NCBI GenBank assembly: GCA_004552445.1
Contig: SFOJ01000003.1
Location: 39,087-103,086 of the forward strand
Source: Mollicutes bacterium
Lineage (GTDB): Bacteria; Bacillota_I; Bacilli_A; RF39; UBA660
DNA: 64,000 nucleotides
Direction of reading: 5' to 3'
Of the stretch, positions 44,904-53,853 are shown piece after piece. Every line of letters starts with the position of its first letter. The first letter of the stretch is position 1. The notes under the pieces were generated by a model that saw only the letters and a program-made list of their open reading frames with translations, did no database searches and was not told the DNA's origin. The translations under genes were made by a program, and so were the position numbers.

Positions 44904-46295
44904 TTAAAACCTAAAATATAAAAATGGATTATAACTACTATCAATAAGCATAGAAGTAATAACTATAATAATTAAAACAATAACTATAACTTCTAAAAAA
45001 TTAATAATATAATTTAATATCTTATTTTCTTTTAACTTACTAATAATATTTTTTATTAATGGAGTACTTAGCACTAAACCACTAATTAATATAACAACAT
45101 AACTTCTTACATAATAAATTATAAAATCATTTGAAAAATCTAAACTACCAAAACTAAATAAACCTTTAATTACAACAAAAGCACTATTTATATTATCACT
45201 TGAAAATATAATGAAACTTATCATAACAATAAATAAAGTATATATATTTCTAATTATTTTAGGTAATTTATCAAGTATATTTTTAAGAAAATATTTTTCT
45301 ACGATTAGTATTATTCCAAAGTATAATCCCCATATTATAAAGTTCCAACTAGCTCCATGCCATAAACCTGTAAGCCCCCATACTACTAATATATTTCTTA
45401 TATGTTTTAATGAACTAACTTTATTTCCACCAAGTGGTATATATACATAATCTCTAAACCAACTACTAAGAGTCATATGCCAACGTCTCCAAAAGTCGGT
45501 AACACTAATTGCAATATAAGGATAATTAAAGTTTTCTGGAAACTTAAACCCAATCATTCTTCCAATACCTATAGCTATATCACTATATCCAGAAAAATCA
45601 AAATATATTTGTAACATATAACTAATACCAAGAATCCAATAAAGTAAAACAGAAACTTCATTACTACTAGTCAATATATTACATAATTCTCCTATATTAT
45701 TAGCAATAACAACTTTTTTAAATAACCCTATTATAAATCTATTAACACCATAACTAAAACTTTCAAAACTAAAATTTCTCCTTTTTAATTCTTTATTTAC
45801 ACTCTCATACCTAACAATAGGTCCAGCTATTAATTGAGGAAATAAAAAAACATATGTCATATAATTAATTAAACTTTTTGAAGCATTTATTTTTCCTTTA
45901 TATACATCTACTTCATAACTAATAATTTGAAATGTATAAAAACTTATACCAATTGGAAGAACTATGTTTAATAAAGGTATATTACCACTAAATATAGAAT
46001 TAATATTTGTAATTAAAAAATTAAGATACTTAAATACACAAAATAAAAATATATGAAATGAAATAGTAACACCAAGTAAAATCTTACTTTTATTTTTTTC
46101 TATATAAAGTGTCATATAATAAGAAAATAACACTTCTATTAACATAAGTAATATATATTTAGGTTCTCCATAAAAGTAAAAGATAATTGAAAATATTAAT
46201 AAAATTATATTTTTATATTTTTTAGGAACAATAAAATATAATATTAAAAACATAGGTAAAAAATAATATAAAAATGTAATACTAGCAAATACCAT
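44904..46295 (-). CDS. MBOAT O-acyltransferase, AlgI-like
   Basis: 463 residues from ATG 46295 (AAAAGGAG upstream). About a dozen membrane helices with the AlgI hallmarks: LPIGISFYTFQIISYEVDVY, FPQLIAGPIVRYE, YFDFSGYSDIAIGIGRMIGF, FWRRWHMTLSSWFRDYVYIPLGG (split motif) and GLWHGASWNFIIWG with the catalytic His. Intact, in contrast to the DltB-like MBOAT at 16 kb. Together with the DHHW protein it would O-acetylate a surface polymer such as lipoteichoic acid or peptidoglycan. Closest overall to alginate O-acetylation protein AlgI. Confidence 0.92.
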   Translation of the reverse strand: MVFASITFLYYFLPMFLILYFIVPKKYKNIILLIFSIIFYFYGEPKYILLMLIEVLFSYYMTLYIEKNKSKILLGVTISFHIFLFCVFKYLNFLITNINSIFSGNIPLLNIVLPIGISFYTFQIISYEVDVYKGKINASKSLINYMTYVFLFPQLIAGPIVRYESVNKELKRRNFSFESFSYGVNRFIIGLFKKVVIANNIGELCNILTSSNEVSVLLYWILGISYMLQIYFDFSGYSDIAIGIGRMIGFKFPENFNYPYIAISVTDFWRRWHMTLSSWFRDYVYIPLGGNKVSSLKHIRNILVVWGLTGLWHGASWNFIIWGLYFGIILIVEKYFLKNILDKLPKIIRNIYTLFIVMISFIIFSSDNINSAFVVIKGLFSFGSLDFSNDFIIYYVRSYVVILISGLVLSTPLIKNIISKLKENKILNYIINFLEVIVIVLIIIVITSMLIDSSYNPFLYFRF

Positions 46296-46314
46296 AAATT
46301 CTCCTTTTAAAAAA

Positions 46315-46329
46315 GCTCCATAAAGGAGC
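46315..46329 (-). terminator. Hairpin terminator upstream of the MBOAT gene
   Basis: Five-bp GC-rich arms GCTCC/GGAGC with a 5-base loop and six T on the minus strand, between the 192-aa gene and the MBOAT gene; partial readthrough is possible because the MBOAT gene has no clear promoter. Confidence 0.6.
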
Positions 46330-46334
46330 ATATA

Positions 46335-46913
46335 TTAATCAGCAACTGGACTAAAATCTAAATTACCACCTTCAGTTTTAGTTAGTTCTTTTCCAATATT
46401 ATTATTAACATATTTTTTAAATCCATTATATACTGGTGTAGCCCAATTATCGCTTGCCATAACCATAAATATAATATCATCACTATTAGTAATATATAAC
46501 TTTTCAGCACTAACACATAACCATTTAGCCATATTAATATTATTATACATTTCTTGTTTCATAGTTTCAATTTTAGAAGTGTCTTTTACTTTTAATACAA
46601 CTAAACTATAAGCTTGAGCATTCATAAGTGGCTCAGATACAACAAAAAATTCTACATTAGTACTATCACTAAGTCCAGTATAATATTTAAATGATTCAGT
46701 TGAACTATCTATATTTTGAAAATCTAATGCTGGTAATGTATCTCCTAATTCATTATAAATAGTATTTATCATATTTTTTAAATCATCAGAAGTCTTAAAT
46801 TTAGAAACACTTTCTTTTGATTTACCAACAACAAACATAATTATTACAAACAAAGCAATAACTAAAACAATTAGTGAAACTCCAATAATAAATGGTTTAT
46901 TTTTATTGTTCAT
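46335..46913 (-). CDS. Membrane-anchored extracytoplasmic protein, DUF4358-like
   Basis: 192 residues; AGGAGG before ATG. One membrane helix (about 9-29) near the N-terminus, then an outside alpha/beta domain. The order LDFQNIDS, FKYYTGLSD, VEFFVVSEPLMNAQAYSLVVLK and KIETMKQEMYNNI resembles DUF4358 proteins, which often sit beside MBOAT genes. Function unknown. The resemblance is by eye only. Between two hairpins. Confidence 0.6.
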   Translation of the reverse strand: MNNKNKPFIIGVSLIVLVIALFVIIMFVVGKSKESVSKFKTSDDLKNMINTIYNELGDTLPALDFQNIDSSTESFKYYTGLSDSTNVEFFVVSEPLMNAQAYSLVVLKVKDTSKIETMKQEMYNNINMAKWLCVSAEKLYITNSDDIIFMVMASDNWATPVYNGFKKYVNNNIGKELTKTEGGNLDFSPVAD

Positions 46914-46974
46914 TTTTCCTCCTCTTACTATATATAAATTATATCAAATTAAATATTTTATTCAATATAAAAAA

Positions 46975-46997
46975 GACAATTTCTAGGTTTAATTGCC
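46975..46997 (-). terminator. Terminator after the 204-aa gene
   Basis: Seven-bp arms GACAATT/AATTGCC (one G-U pair on the RNA) followed by six T on the minus strand; overlaps the end of the coding region. Confidence 0.55.
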
Positions 46998-47603
46998 TTT
47001 AACTATATATAAAATATCTTTGTCATTAATAACTGTTAATTTAGCACTTGTTTGATATCCTAAATCCTTTTCATATGTCCAATTAGCAGTCACTAAATAC
47101 GCAGTATATTCCTTTTTATTATAAGTATATTTAGTTTCAAAAACATCACTAATAGTTACATCTTTAACAACAGGAAGTTCTTGTTTTCTCTTACCATCTA
47201 AATTACTTTCAACATACTTATAAAGTGAGGATCCCATATTTTCTTTAAAGTTATCTCTTAAATCTTTATGTAAAAATTCAAGACCACCTATATCAGTACT
47301 AGAAAGCTTATTATCTAAAGTATATAAATCAATTATAAATAATTTAGATATTAATTTAGCATAAAGAGTATTATCTATTGGTTTTTCATTTAAAACTTTA
47401 GTTAATTCTTTGAAAGTAGTTTTATATATATCAGTATCACTCTTTGTTAATGTATATCCATAGTATTCAATAGAATCAATTTGTTTTTTATTAGCATTCT
47501 TACTAAAGAAATCTTTATTAACTCTATATATTAAGAAACCAAATAATAATAATCCAACTACTACAAATAATAATATTATTTTTCTATCATTTTTCTTTTT
47601 CAT
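46989..47603 (-). CDS. Hypothetical single-pass membrane protein, 204 aa
   Basis: N-terminal basic residues and one membrane helix (about 9-27), followed by an outside domain of about 170 residues: first half helical (TTFKELTKVLNEKPIDN), second half beta-rich (YTAYLVTANWTYEKDLGY). No family recognised. Its start overlaps the LtaS-like gene's end by 17 bases, so the two are translationally coupled and it may assist the synthase. No Cys, no lipobox. Confidence 0.65.
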   Translation of the reverse strand: MKKKNDRKIILLFVVVGLLLFGFLIYRVNKDFFSKNANKKQIDSIEYYGYTLTKSDTDIYKTTFKELTKVLNEKPIDNTLYAKLISKLFIIDLYTLDNKLSSTDIGGLEFLHKDLRDNFKENMGSSLYKYVESNLDGKRKQELPVVKDVTISDVFETKYTYNKKEYTAYLVTANWTYEKDLGYQTSAKLTVINDKDILYIVKGN

Positions 47604-49665
47604 TTTCGCAAGCTCCTATCTTACTTTCTTCATTTTTAATTAAATCATGAAGAACAATACCATTTGAAACATCTAATATTTGATTAGCATAATCTTTAAT
47701 TCTACTAATATAATCTGAATCTATTGGTGTATCATTTAATGTAATATATTCATCGTTTAAATTACTATAATATACTTTATCAGTAAGTATATTTCCATTA
47801 GGAAATACTACTATTTTTTCATTTTTACTAAAAATATCATGTCCAAGACCATATTTATCTTTAAAACCAAACATATTTGCAAGTGTTGGTAATACATCAT
47901 ACATACCCATAGAATAACTAATTTTCTTACTATACTTCTTTTCAGCACTCCACATTATTAATGGAGTATTTTTTAGTAAATCATAATTATAATTTTCCAT
48001 AGATACAAAAGTTGGATCAGTTTCATCTTTAATATCATTAGTAACAGGATCATAATTATATAATAAATTAAATTGTTTTTTAGCAAGTCTAGCTTCATGA
48101 TCACCATATAATATAATAATAGTATTCTTAGTTAAATCATTATCTTTCAATAACTGAATAAATTCACCTAAAGCAGCATCAGCATAATGAGCACTTACAA
48201 TATAGTTACCCATAGAAGTATTTTTTAAATAATTAGCTTTACCACTTTGCTTTTTACCATTTTCATCAGTATATGTATAATCCATAGTTAATTCAAAAGG
48301 ATCATATTTTGTTAAATCATTAAATGGTGAATGATTTGAAAGAGTAATTACTGTACCATAAAAAGGACTCTTAGTTTCTTTAATATTTTTAAGTATTGGA
48401 ATTAATTGATTAAAGAAAGATTTATCTGATAAACCAAGTCCAACCCAATTAGGATCAGATGTATCACTTGGAACAACATATGAATCCTTAGCATAAAAAT
48501 CTTGATATCCTAAAGTTTTATGCATAGTTTTACGATTCCAATAATCGGCATTATTAGCATGAGCACTAAATGTATAATATCCCATTTCATTAAAATACTT
48601 AGGTAATGAATAATAAGTTCTATTATAGTAATTTACAAACACTGTACCACTAGATGAAGGCATTAAACCAGTATTTAAAGTAAATTCTGTATCAGAACTT
48701 GTTCCAACACTTATCTGAGGATAGAATCTATCAAAATAAATTCCCTCTTTTGCTAATTTATTTAAATTTGGAGTTACTTCTTTTCCATTAATTTTTAAAC
48801 CTACTAAGAAATTTTGAATACTTTCAGCATGAATAAATATAACATTTTTTCCTTTAAAGATATTAGTATACTTATTAGTTTTGCTTTCTTCTTCCCACTT
48901 ACAAGCATAAAAATTTCTAAATTTACGAGCGGATTCATCATAACCAAATAATGTATTTAAATGAGGTTGAATACTTTGTATTAAGTCATTCGCAGTATAT
49001 GTATAAAGACCAAACTTACTTACTAACCACTCCCTATTCCATTGTTTAATAAGTCTACTAGTATCAGTTCCATTAAGAGTAAACAATAATGAACAAATAA
49101 TAACGCCAGAAGTTGCTAAACTATATATAAACATTCTTTTACCCTTTTCAGTTTTCTCAACCTCAAAGTAATAATTTCTCTTATTTAATTTCCTATGTAT
49201 AGATACAAATATTATAGGAAATATAATATATAAGAATTGAGTAAAATGTAGTTTATCATATAATGAATCATCAACAGCACCTAACATAGATGCAGTTGAT
49301 ATTAAGTTAACAGATAGAAATGATTGATAAAATTGATAATAAATAGTGTTACCGATAGCTAAAAATGTATAAAATATAATCCATACAAAGAAATATGTAA
49401 ATTGATATTTTGGCTTAAATAAATAACCAAAAGCACCTATTAACAACACTATCATAAAATCAGATAAAAGTGCTTTAAAATATAAAGGAGTACCAATAGT
49501 ACCTAATCTTACTAAGAAACCTATCAACAAAGAAATAACTACATACGATAAAAATAATATATTCGTAGAAGCATACTTTTTAATATTCTTAACTATATTC
49601 TTTCCAAATTCTTTAACATCAAAATTTTTAATATTTTTTAAATCGACCTTTTTAATCCTTTTCAT
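47587..49665 (-). CDS. ltaS: Lipoteichoic acid synthase-like sulfatase-fold protein
   Basis: 692 residues, LtaS-sized. Five N-terminal membrane helices (to about residue 215), then an extracellular sulfatase-type domain: NVIFIHAESIQNFLV (metal Glu), GTSSDTEFTLNTGLMP with the catalytic Thr analogue, FSAHANNADYWNR, LSNHSPF and YGDHEARL (metal Asp-His). LtaS polymerises glycerol phosphate from phosphatidylglycerol on the outer membrane face. Own promoter TTGAAA-17-TATAAT just upstream. It may also be a related phosphoglycerol transferase. Confidence 0.9.
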   Translation of the reverse strand: MKRIKKVDLKNIKNFDVKEFGKNIVKNIKKYASTNILFLSYVVISLLIGFLVRLGTIGTPLYFKALLSDFMIVLLIGAFGYLFKPKYQFTYFFVWIIFYTFLAIGNTIYYQFYQSFLSVNLISTASMLGAVDDSLYDKLHFTQFLYIIFPIIFVSIHRKLNKRNYYFEVEKTEKGKRMFIYSLATSGVIICSLLFTLNGTDTSRLIKQWNREWLVSKFGLYTYTANDLIQSIQPHLNTLFGYDESARKFRNFYACKWEEESKTNKYTNIFKGKNVIFIHAESIQNFLVGLKINGKEVTPNLNKLAKEGIYFDRFYPQISVGTSSDTEFTLNTGLMPSSSGTVFVNYYNRTYYSLPKYFNEMGYYTFSAHANNADYWNRKTMHKTLGYQDFYAKDSYVVPSDTSDPNWVGLGLSDKSFFNQLIPILKNIKETKSPFYGTVITLSNHSPFNDLTKYDPFELTMDYTYTDENGKKQSGKANYLKNTSMGNYIVSAHYADAALGEFIQLLKDNDLTKNTIIILYGDHEARLAKKQFNLLYNYDPVTNDIKDETDPTFVSMENYNYDLLKNTPLIMWSAEKKYSKKISYSMGMYDVLPTLANMFGFKDKYGLGHDIFSKNEKIVVFPNGNILTDKVYYSNLNDEYITLNDTPIDSDYISRIKDYANQILDVSNGIVLHDLIKNEESKIGACENEKEK

Positions 49666-49683
49666 ACTAATTCCCTCGAAATA

Positions 49684-49712
49684 ATTATAGCATTATTATT
49701 ACTATTTTTCAA
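49684..49712 (-). promoter_or_regulatory. Promoter of the ltaS-like operon
   Basis: Minus strand TTGAAA (49712-49707), 17 bases, TATAAT (49689-49684) with TG one base before the -10. The start lies about 12 bases before GAGGGA. Confidence 0.75.
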
Positions 49713-49716
49713 TGCA

Positions 49717-49750
49717 AAGAAAGTAAAGGACACATGTCCTTTACTTTCTT
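49717..49750. terminator. Strong 16-bp hairpin after the Tad operon
   Basis: Sixteen perfectly paired bases (49717-49732 and 49735-49750) around a 2-base loop, ten bases downstream of the last Tad-locus gene. T-tract is poor (TTGC), so termination may depend on the stem's strength; it may also stabilise the mRNA end. Confidence 0.65.
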
Positions 49751-49759
49751 CAATAACTA

Positions 49760-50119
49760 TTACTCATTAGTTATTTTACATTCTGATGAGAATGGACTAT
49801 TAATACAAGTCATACAATCTTTATATTCAGCAGCACCTATTAATCTCATAAGAACACCTACGATTGTAACGATTAAGAAAACTAATACAGCTGCTATAGC
49901 TTTTTTAATCAACTTATGTTGAGCATCCTTGATTTTATTTTCATCTTTTTCAGTTACTGCTTTAGCCATATCTAACATACCTACTATGATTAATAAAATA
50001 GGAACAACAACTTTGATAATGAAAACAGCAATACCAACTAATCTCAATACTGGTGATAATTCATTACATAAATCTCCAGCATCAGTAATAGTGTCTAACA
50101 TATTAACTAAGTTTAACAT
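49760..50119 (-). CDS. Two-helix VirB2/TrbC-like membrane protein, 119 aa
   Basis: Acidic start with LCNELSPVLRLVG, then two membrane helices (about 29-49 and 72-92) separated by a short charged loop (AVTEKDENKIKDAQHKLIKK), then a Cys-bearing tail CMTCINS...SSEC. The hairpin of two helices with a cationic loop is the pattern of VirB2/TrbC pilins and of similar small proteins in Gram-positive pilus loci. No signal peptide cleavage obvious. Last gene of the Tad block. Pilin or channel role is inference. Confidence 0.6.
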   Translation of the reverse strand: MLNLVNMLDTITDAGDLCNELSPVLRLVGIAVFIIKVVVPILLIIVGMLDMAKAVTEKDENKIKDAQHKLIKKAIAAVLVFLIVTIVGVLMRLIGAAEYKDCMTCINSPFSSECKITNE

Positions 50120-50197
50120 ACTTCAAATCTCCTTTTCTACTTAAAATTTTATATAATTTTAACAAATTTGTCAACTATACCAAAATAGTTTTAACAA

Positions 50198-51145
50198 TTA
50201 AATACCCATTTTACTAATAAAGTTTTTAACAGGTTCTATATTTTCTTGTCTATCATCACAAGGTGGTATAGCAGCAAATACTTTTAATTTAGTTTCATAT
50301 TCAAATGTTGCAACATCTTCAGAATTAAGAACACACTTATTTAAAACAACTTTTTCATTTTTTAAAGTTTCTAGTACAGCTCTGTTTTTTCTTAACATTT
50401 TATTAATCATAATAGTTGATGGTTCAATTAAATAATACACTTGACTACAAATTGAAACATCATCATAATCATTTAAATCAACTAGTACAACATCACACAT
50501 TTGTTTTTTCATAAGTTCTTTTGGTAAATCAGTAGAAATAGTACTGACCAAATCTTTATCATTAAAATATAAAAAATCAACCTTATTAACCTCTATAGCG
50601 CCAACATTTCTAACCTGAGATAACATTTTACGTATCATATAAATTAAAGTTGTTGATCCTGCATGTTGAGTCATATTCTTGAATCCTATAATTTTCATTT
50701 TACCATTAGAAGATCCAACACCTTCAAGACTAGCATCTCCATTAGTAGCAGATGTATCTATATCTTGTAAATTATGAATATTAACAACATCTCTATATGT
50801 ATGAGGATGAACTAATAAATAATTAATCCCTTCAGCGTTACGCGTAAAATTATAAATACCAAGAGATATTAACTTTGATAGATAAGTCTTAGAATCACTT
50901 TCGGGACTATCATCAAGTAATAAAATTACATTCTCCATATTTATATTCATTGCTAATTTTTGCAAGTTATCAGTATTTTGATAATCACGTATAGCAGTAA
51001 TATCTAAAATCATTTTATCATAATAGAAATTAGTAAAAGTATCTATTATTTCATCTACATTAAAAACCCCTTCCATAGACTTCATAACTTCTATATTTAA
51101 GCCCATCAAAAGTTCTTTATATTTGTTGTAAACCATTACATTCAT
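50198..51145 (-). CDS. tadZ: TadZ/CpaE-like protein with receiver-like and degenerate P-loop domains
   Basis: 315 residues. The first 125 residues read like a pseudo-receiver: KMILDITAIRD, NVILLLDD, GIYNFTRNAEGI. From about 150 a MinD/ParA-like fold: IIGFKNMTQHAGSTTLIYMI, where the Walker A (usually GGxGKT) has become a degenerate HAGSTT, then VNKVDFLYF, CDVVLVDLNDYDD and LNKCVLNSED. TadZ/CpaE localise the Tad secretion machine. Nucleotide binding is doubtful. Locus context supports the call. Confidence 0.78.
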   Translation of the reverse strand: MNVMVYNKYKELLMGLNIEVMKSMEGVFNVDEIIDTFTNFYYDKMILDITAIRDYQNTDNLQKLAMNINMENVILLLDDSPESDSKTYLSKLISLGIYNFTRNAEGINYLLVHPHTYRDVVNIHNLQDIDTSATNGDASLEGVGSSNGKMKIIGFKNMTQHAGSTTLIYMIRKMLSQVRNVGAIEVNKVDFLYFNDKDLVSTISTDLPKELMKKQMCDVVLVDLNDYDDVSICSQVYYLIEPSTIMINKMLRKNRAVLETLKNEKVVLNKCVLNSEDVATFEYETKLKVFAAIPPCDDRQENIEPVKNFISKMGI

Positions 51146-51168
51146 TATAAATCATCTCCCCTATTTAA

Positions 51169-51669
51169 TTAATTGCTACATCTAAATGTACTTACATCAT
51201 AATATAACGCTTTAGTTTCACCAGAAATTGGTAGCTTAACAGTAACATTTATAATTGGAATTGAAAGAGCAATAAAAGTAGTAACCTTATAATATACTTT
51301 TTCACTTTCACCAGCTTTAGGACAATATTTAATTAAACAATAACCACCTTTTTGTTTTTCACCGTCATTATTACGAGCACAAGGGTCATTAGTTCCATCA
51401 AATACTGAATAATTATAACCCATAGCTTTAATATAAGCAAATGCTTTTCCTTCAACAGAAGGGTCACTTTTTAAAGCATCATCAGTAATATTATTTAAAT
51501 CATTAGCAGAAGTAGTAAAACCTTCATTTCTTTCAATTAAGTTCAATATTTCATTCTTAACTCTAAAAGCTTTAGTATAACTAATAGAATAAGCAAGAAA
51601 ACCTGCAAACAAGAATATAAATACTATAACTAATCCTGTTAGCCAAGTACCACCCATCGCTTCTTTCAT
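51169..51669 (-). CDS. TadE-like pseudopilin
   Basis: 166 residues: a short N-terminus MKEAMGG, one membrane helix (about 8-28), then an outside domain with two Cys-containing segments (PCARNNDGEKQKGGYCLIKYCP) and LPISGETKALYYDVSTFRC. The start resembles the pilin-like gene upstream (MKEATG), which suggests the same processing. TadE/TadF-type minor pilins have one N-terminal helix. No TadV prepilin peptidase is encoded in the window. AGGAAG ribosome site. Confidence 0.7.
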   Translation of the reverse strand: MKEAMGGTWLTGLVIVFIFLFAGFLAYSISYTKAFRVKNEILNLIERNEGFTTSANDLNNITDDALKSDPSVEGKAFAYIKAMGYNYSVFDGTNDPCARNNDGEKQKGGYCLIKYCPKAGESEKVYYKVTTFIALSIPIINVTVKLPISGETKALYYDVSTFRCSN

Positions 51670-51704
51670 ATCACACTTCCTTTACACTTTTTAAACTAAA
51701 AAAA

Positions 51705-51749
51705 GGCTATAAATGCCATTGACATCAATAAGCCACGACACCTATAGCA
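51705..51749 (-). terminator. Terminator/attenuator behind the pilin-like gene
   Basis: A long imperfect stem (about 11 pairs on the minus-strand RNA, several G-U) with an inner ATTG/CAAT hairpin, followed by seven T. It sits between the major pilin-like gene and the next genes, which would lower their level relative to pilin. Confidence 0.75.
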
Positions 51750-51759
51750 TTTTTTAATA

Positions 51760-52071
51760 TTATTCATAATTAGCATCTACACAACCTGCATTTCTACCAG
51801 CATCTTTAGAAGCTGGAGCAGCAGTAACAGAAGCAGGACAACATACCCATACTCTCACTGTAGCATTTGAACCAGTATTAGCAGATTGACCATTAACAGA
51901 AGAATCGTTAGTAGCCCATGCTTGCCAATCGTTACCATAAGTTTTACAAGTTTGAGTAACAATAGATTTTTGAATCATTGGCCAAACAAATATGTAAAAT
52001 AATGCACCTACAGCAGCAATAGCAATGATTGTGATTACTGTCATGTTTAATTCACCAGTAGCTTCTTTCAT
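51760..52071 (-). CDS. Pilin-like small protein, 103 aa (candidate major subunit)
   Basis: AAGGAGG ribosome site. Short leader MKEATGELNMT then a membrane helix (TVITIIAIAAVGALFYIFVW), then a soluble tail with Cys pairs (VWVCCPA, CVDANYE). The start fits a prepilin: short hydrophilic leader ending in Gly and a Glu one residue later. Tail reads Ser/Asn/Thr-rich. Followed by its own terminator, as expected for a highly expressed pilin. Flp/Tad pilin-like by context; the sequence itself is not clearly Flp. Confidence 0.7.
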   Translation of the reverse strand: MKEATGELNMTVITIIAIAAVGALFYIFVWPMIQKSIVTQTCKTYGNDWQAWATNDSSVNGQSANTGSNATVRVWVCCPASVTAAPASKDAGRNAGCVDANYE

Positions 52072-52143
52072 CCTTTAATTTCCTCCTTTACTTTCTAAAG
52101 TAATTATACAATATTGAAAAATTAAAATCAATATATATTTACA

Positions 52144-52941
52144 CTATGCACTAACAAACATTTGGAAAATAGCAAGAACTAGAATAACCATAACACCTGC
52201 TCCAGTTGAAGTAAGCATTGTCATAGTCTTCTTTTCCATTTTTTCTAAACGCTCTTTATACTTAGTTTCTCTTGATTTATTTTGAAGATTTGAAATAGTT
52301 CTAGAGAAAACAATTAATTGTTCTTGTTTTCTTTCTTGACTACCTAAGCTAAGTCTATACAAAAGTCTCATCATACGCATACTATCACGAACAGGATATC
52401 TACGAGCAAAAGCCATATATGGCTCAATTGTAGAGTCACCGGCATCTATGGAAGCTATTAAATCACGAAGTCCTGGCTTAAACATCTCTGGAGCTGTTTC
52501 CAAACTACGTGTAATAGCAACTGGAACAGTATAGTGTTGAATTAAAATTTCTAAACTTTTTAAATAATATGGCAATTTTAAGTTTATATCATGTAAATGT
52601 ACTTTATAAAAGTTTTTAACCTTATTATAGTCACTTTTAAACATCAAATAAGAAGCTACAAAAACAAGTACTAATTTAATTGCAAAATTTAAACTTTGTA
52701 CACTAGTTATTGCTAAAATAAGTCCTAGCAAAAATGTTATAATTGCAGTTTTAACCCTTTTTTGATACATTTGATTAACATCAACTTTTTCTCCATACCT
52801 TGATACAAGAAGGAAATCATAATCATCTTCTTTTAATTTTGAAAATAATACTTTATTATCATCAACAAACTTATTAAAATTAAAAGTTCCAAGATAATTA
52901 AATAATAATATTATTATAACACCAACTATAAATATTTCCAT
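52144..52941 (-). CDS. tadC: TadC-like membrane platform protein
   Basis: 265 residues. Membrane segments near 70-90 and at the C-terminus, with a cytoplasmic type II secretion F domain between: LPYYLKSLEILIQHYTVPVAITRSLE, PGLRDLIASIDAGD, LLYRLSLGSQERKQEQLIVFSRTISNLQ. TadB/TadC pair forms the inner-membrane platform of Tad systems. Overlaps the tadB-like gene by one base (TAATG). Confidence 0.85.
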   Translation of the reverse strand: MEIFIVGVIIILLFNYLGTFNFNKFVDDNKVLFSKLKEDDYDFLLVSRYGEKVDVNQMYQKRVKTAIITFLLGLILAITSVQSLNFAIKLVLVFVASYLMFKSDYNKVKNFYKVHLHDINLKLPYYLKSLEILIQHYTVPVAITRSLETAPEMFKPGLRDLIASIDAGDSTIEPYMAFARRYPVRDSMRMMRLLYRLSLGSQERKQEQLIVFSRTISNLQNKSRETKYKERLEKMEKKTMTMLTSTGAGVMVILVLAIFQMFVSA

Positions 52942-53840
52942 TATTCAGCACCTACATCCTCATGGTAATATTTAATACCTGATAACAAGAAATATGTATT
53001 TATTAATATTACACCATGAAGTAATATTAATACATACCATTGTTCTATTAGTTGTAGATAGCTATCGTTACCAAGTAATAATTGAACTAACAATACAAGC
53101 AAATATAGAGCAACACCGAAAGTACAAAATTGCTTATAGAATGTAGTTCTATCAATTCTATCACGATATACACTTTCAACAAGCATATCTATATCTTGAA
53201 GCATACCTTCTAGAGCTTCACCAGAATCCTTAGAACCTTCCTTAGTTATTTGTAAGAATAATTGATGCATATTCTTAATAACATAATAATCATACTTTTC
53301 ATTCATAAATCTTATAGCTTCATCAATAGTACCATTTTCATATGACATTTGAATCATTTCTTTAACATCACTTAATAATGGTTCTTCAAGAACTTGTGAA
53401 TCTCTAACTCCTTCTAAAGCTTTTACAAATGATTGGGTTGTATTAAACTCCATAATAACATTTGTAGTATAAACTTGTATTTGCTCAAATATAAATTCAC
53501 TATATGCTTTTTTACATCTCATATACGTTAAATATGGAATAGCTACGATAGCAAGACATGCATAAACAATACTCCAAATAATACTATAAAAATATAAATA
53601 TGCAACAAATGCAGCTCCTATACCAAATATAGCAATTTGAATAACGTACTGACGAGTTGTATATTCTTGACCTAACTCTTTTGCTTTCTCACGTACAACT
53701 TTAAATGAGTAAGGAGCATATTTTTCATATGTATTTCCTACTGTTTTAGCAATAAATTTATAAGAGTTATCACCTGTATTTTTTCGATACAAAATTACGA
53801 AAGCAATTATTATAGCAATAACTAATACTTCAATATACAT
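52941..53840 (-). CDS. tadB: TadB-like membrane platform protein
   Basis: 299 residues. One N-terminal helix (1-20), helices around 70-105, then a T2SSF-type cytoplasmic domain (about 120-225: IQVYTTNVIMEFNTTQSFVKALEG, IQMSYENGTIDEAIR, DMLVESVYRDR) and two C-terminal helices. Acts with TadC beneath the pilus. AAGGAGG before the ATG. Follows tadA directly, as in other Tad operons. Confidence 0.88.
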   Translation of the reverse strand: MYIEVLVIAIIIAFVILYRKNTGDNSYKFIAKTVGNTYEKYAPYSFKVVREKAKELGQEYTTRQYVIQIAIFGIGAAFVAYLYFYSIIWSIVYACLAIVAIPYLTYMRCKKAYSEFIFEQIQVYTTNVIMEFNTTQSFVKALEGVRDSQVLEEPLLSDVKEMIQMSYENGTIDEAIRFMNEKYDYYVIKNMHQLFLQITKEGSKDSGEALEGMLQDIDMLVESVYRDRIDRTTFYKQFCTFGVALYLLVLLVQLLLGNDSYLQLIEQWYVLILLHGVILINTYFLLSGIKYYHEDVGAE

Positions 53841-53853
53841 ATATACCTCCTTA

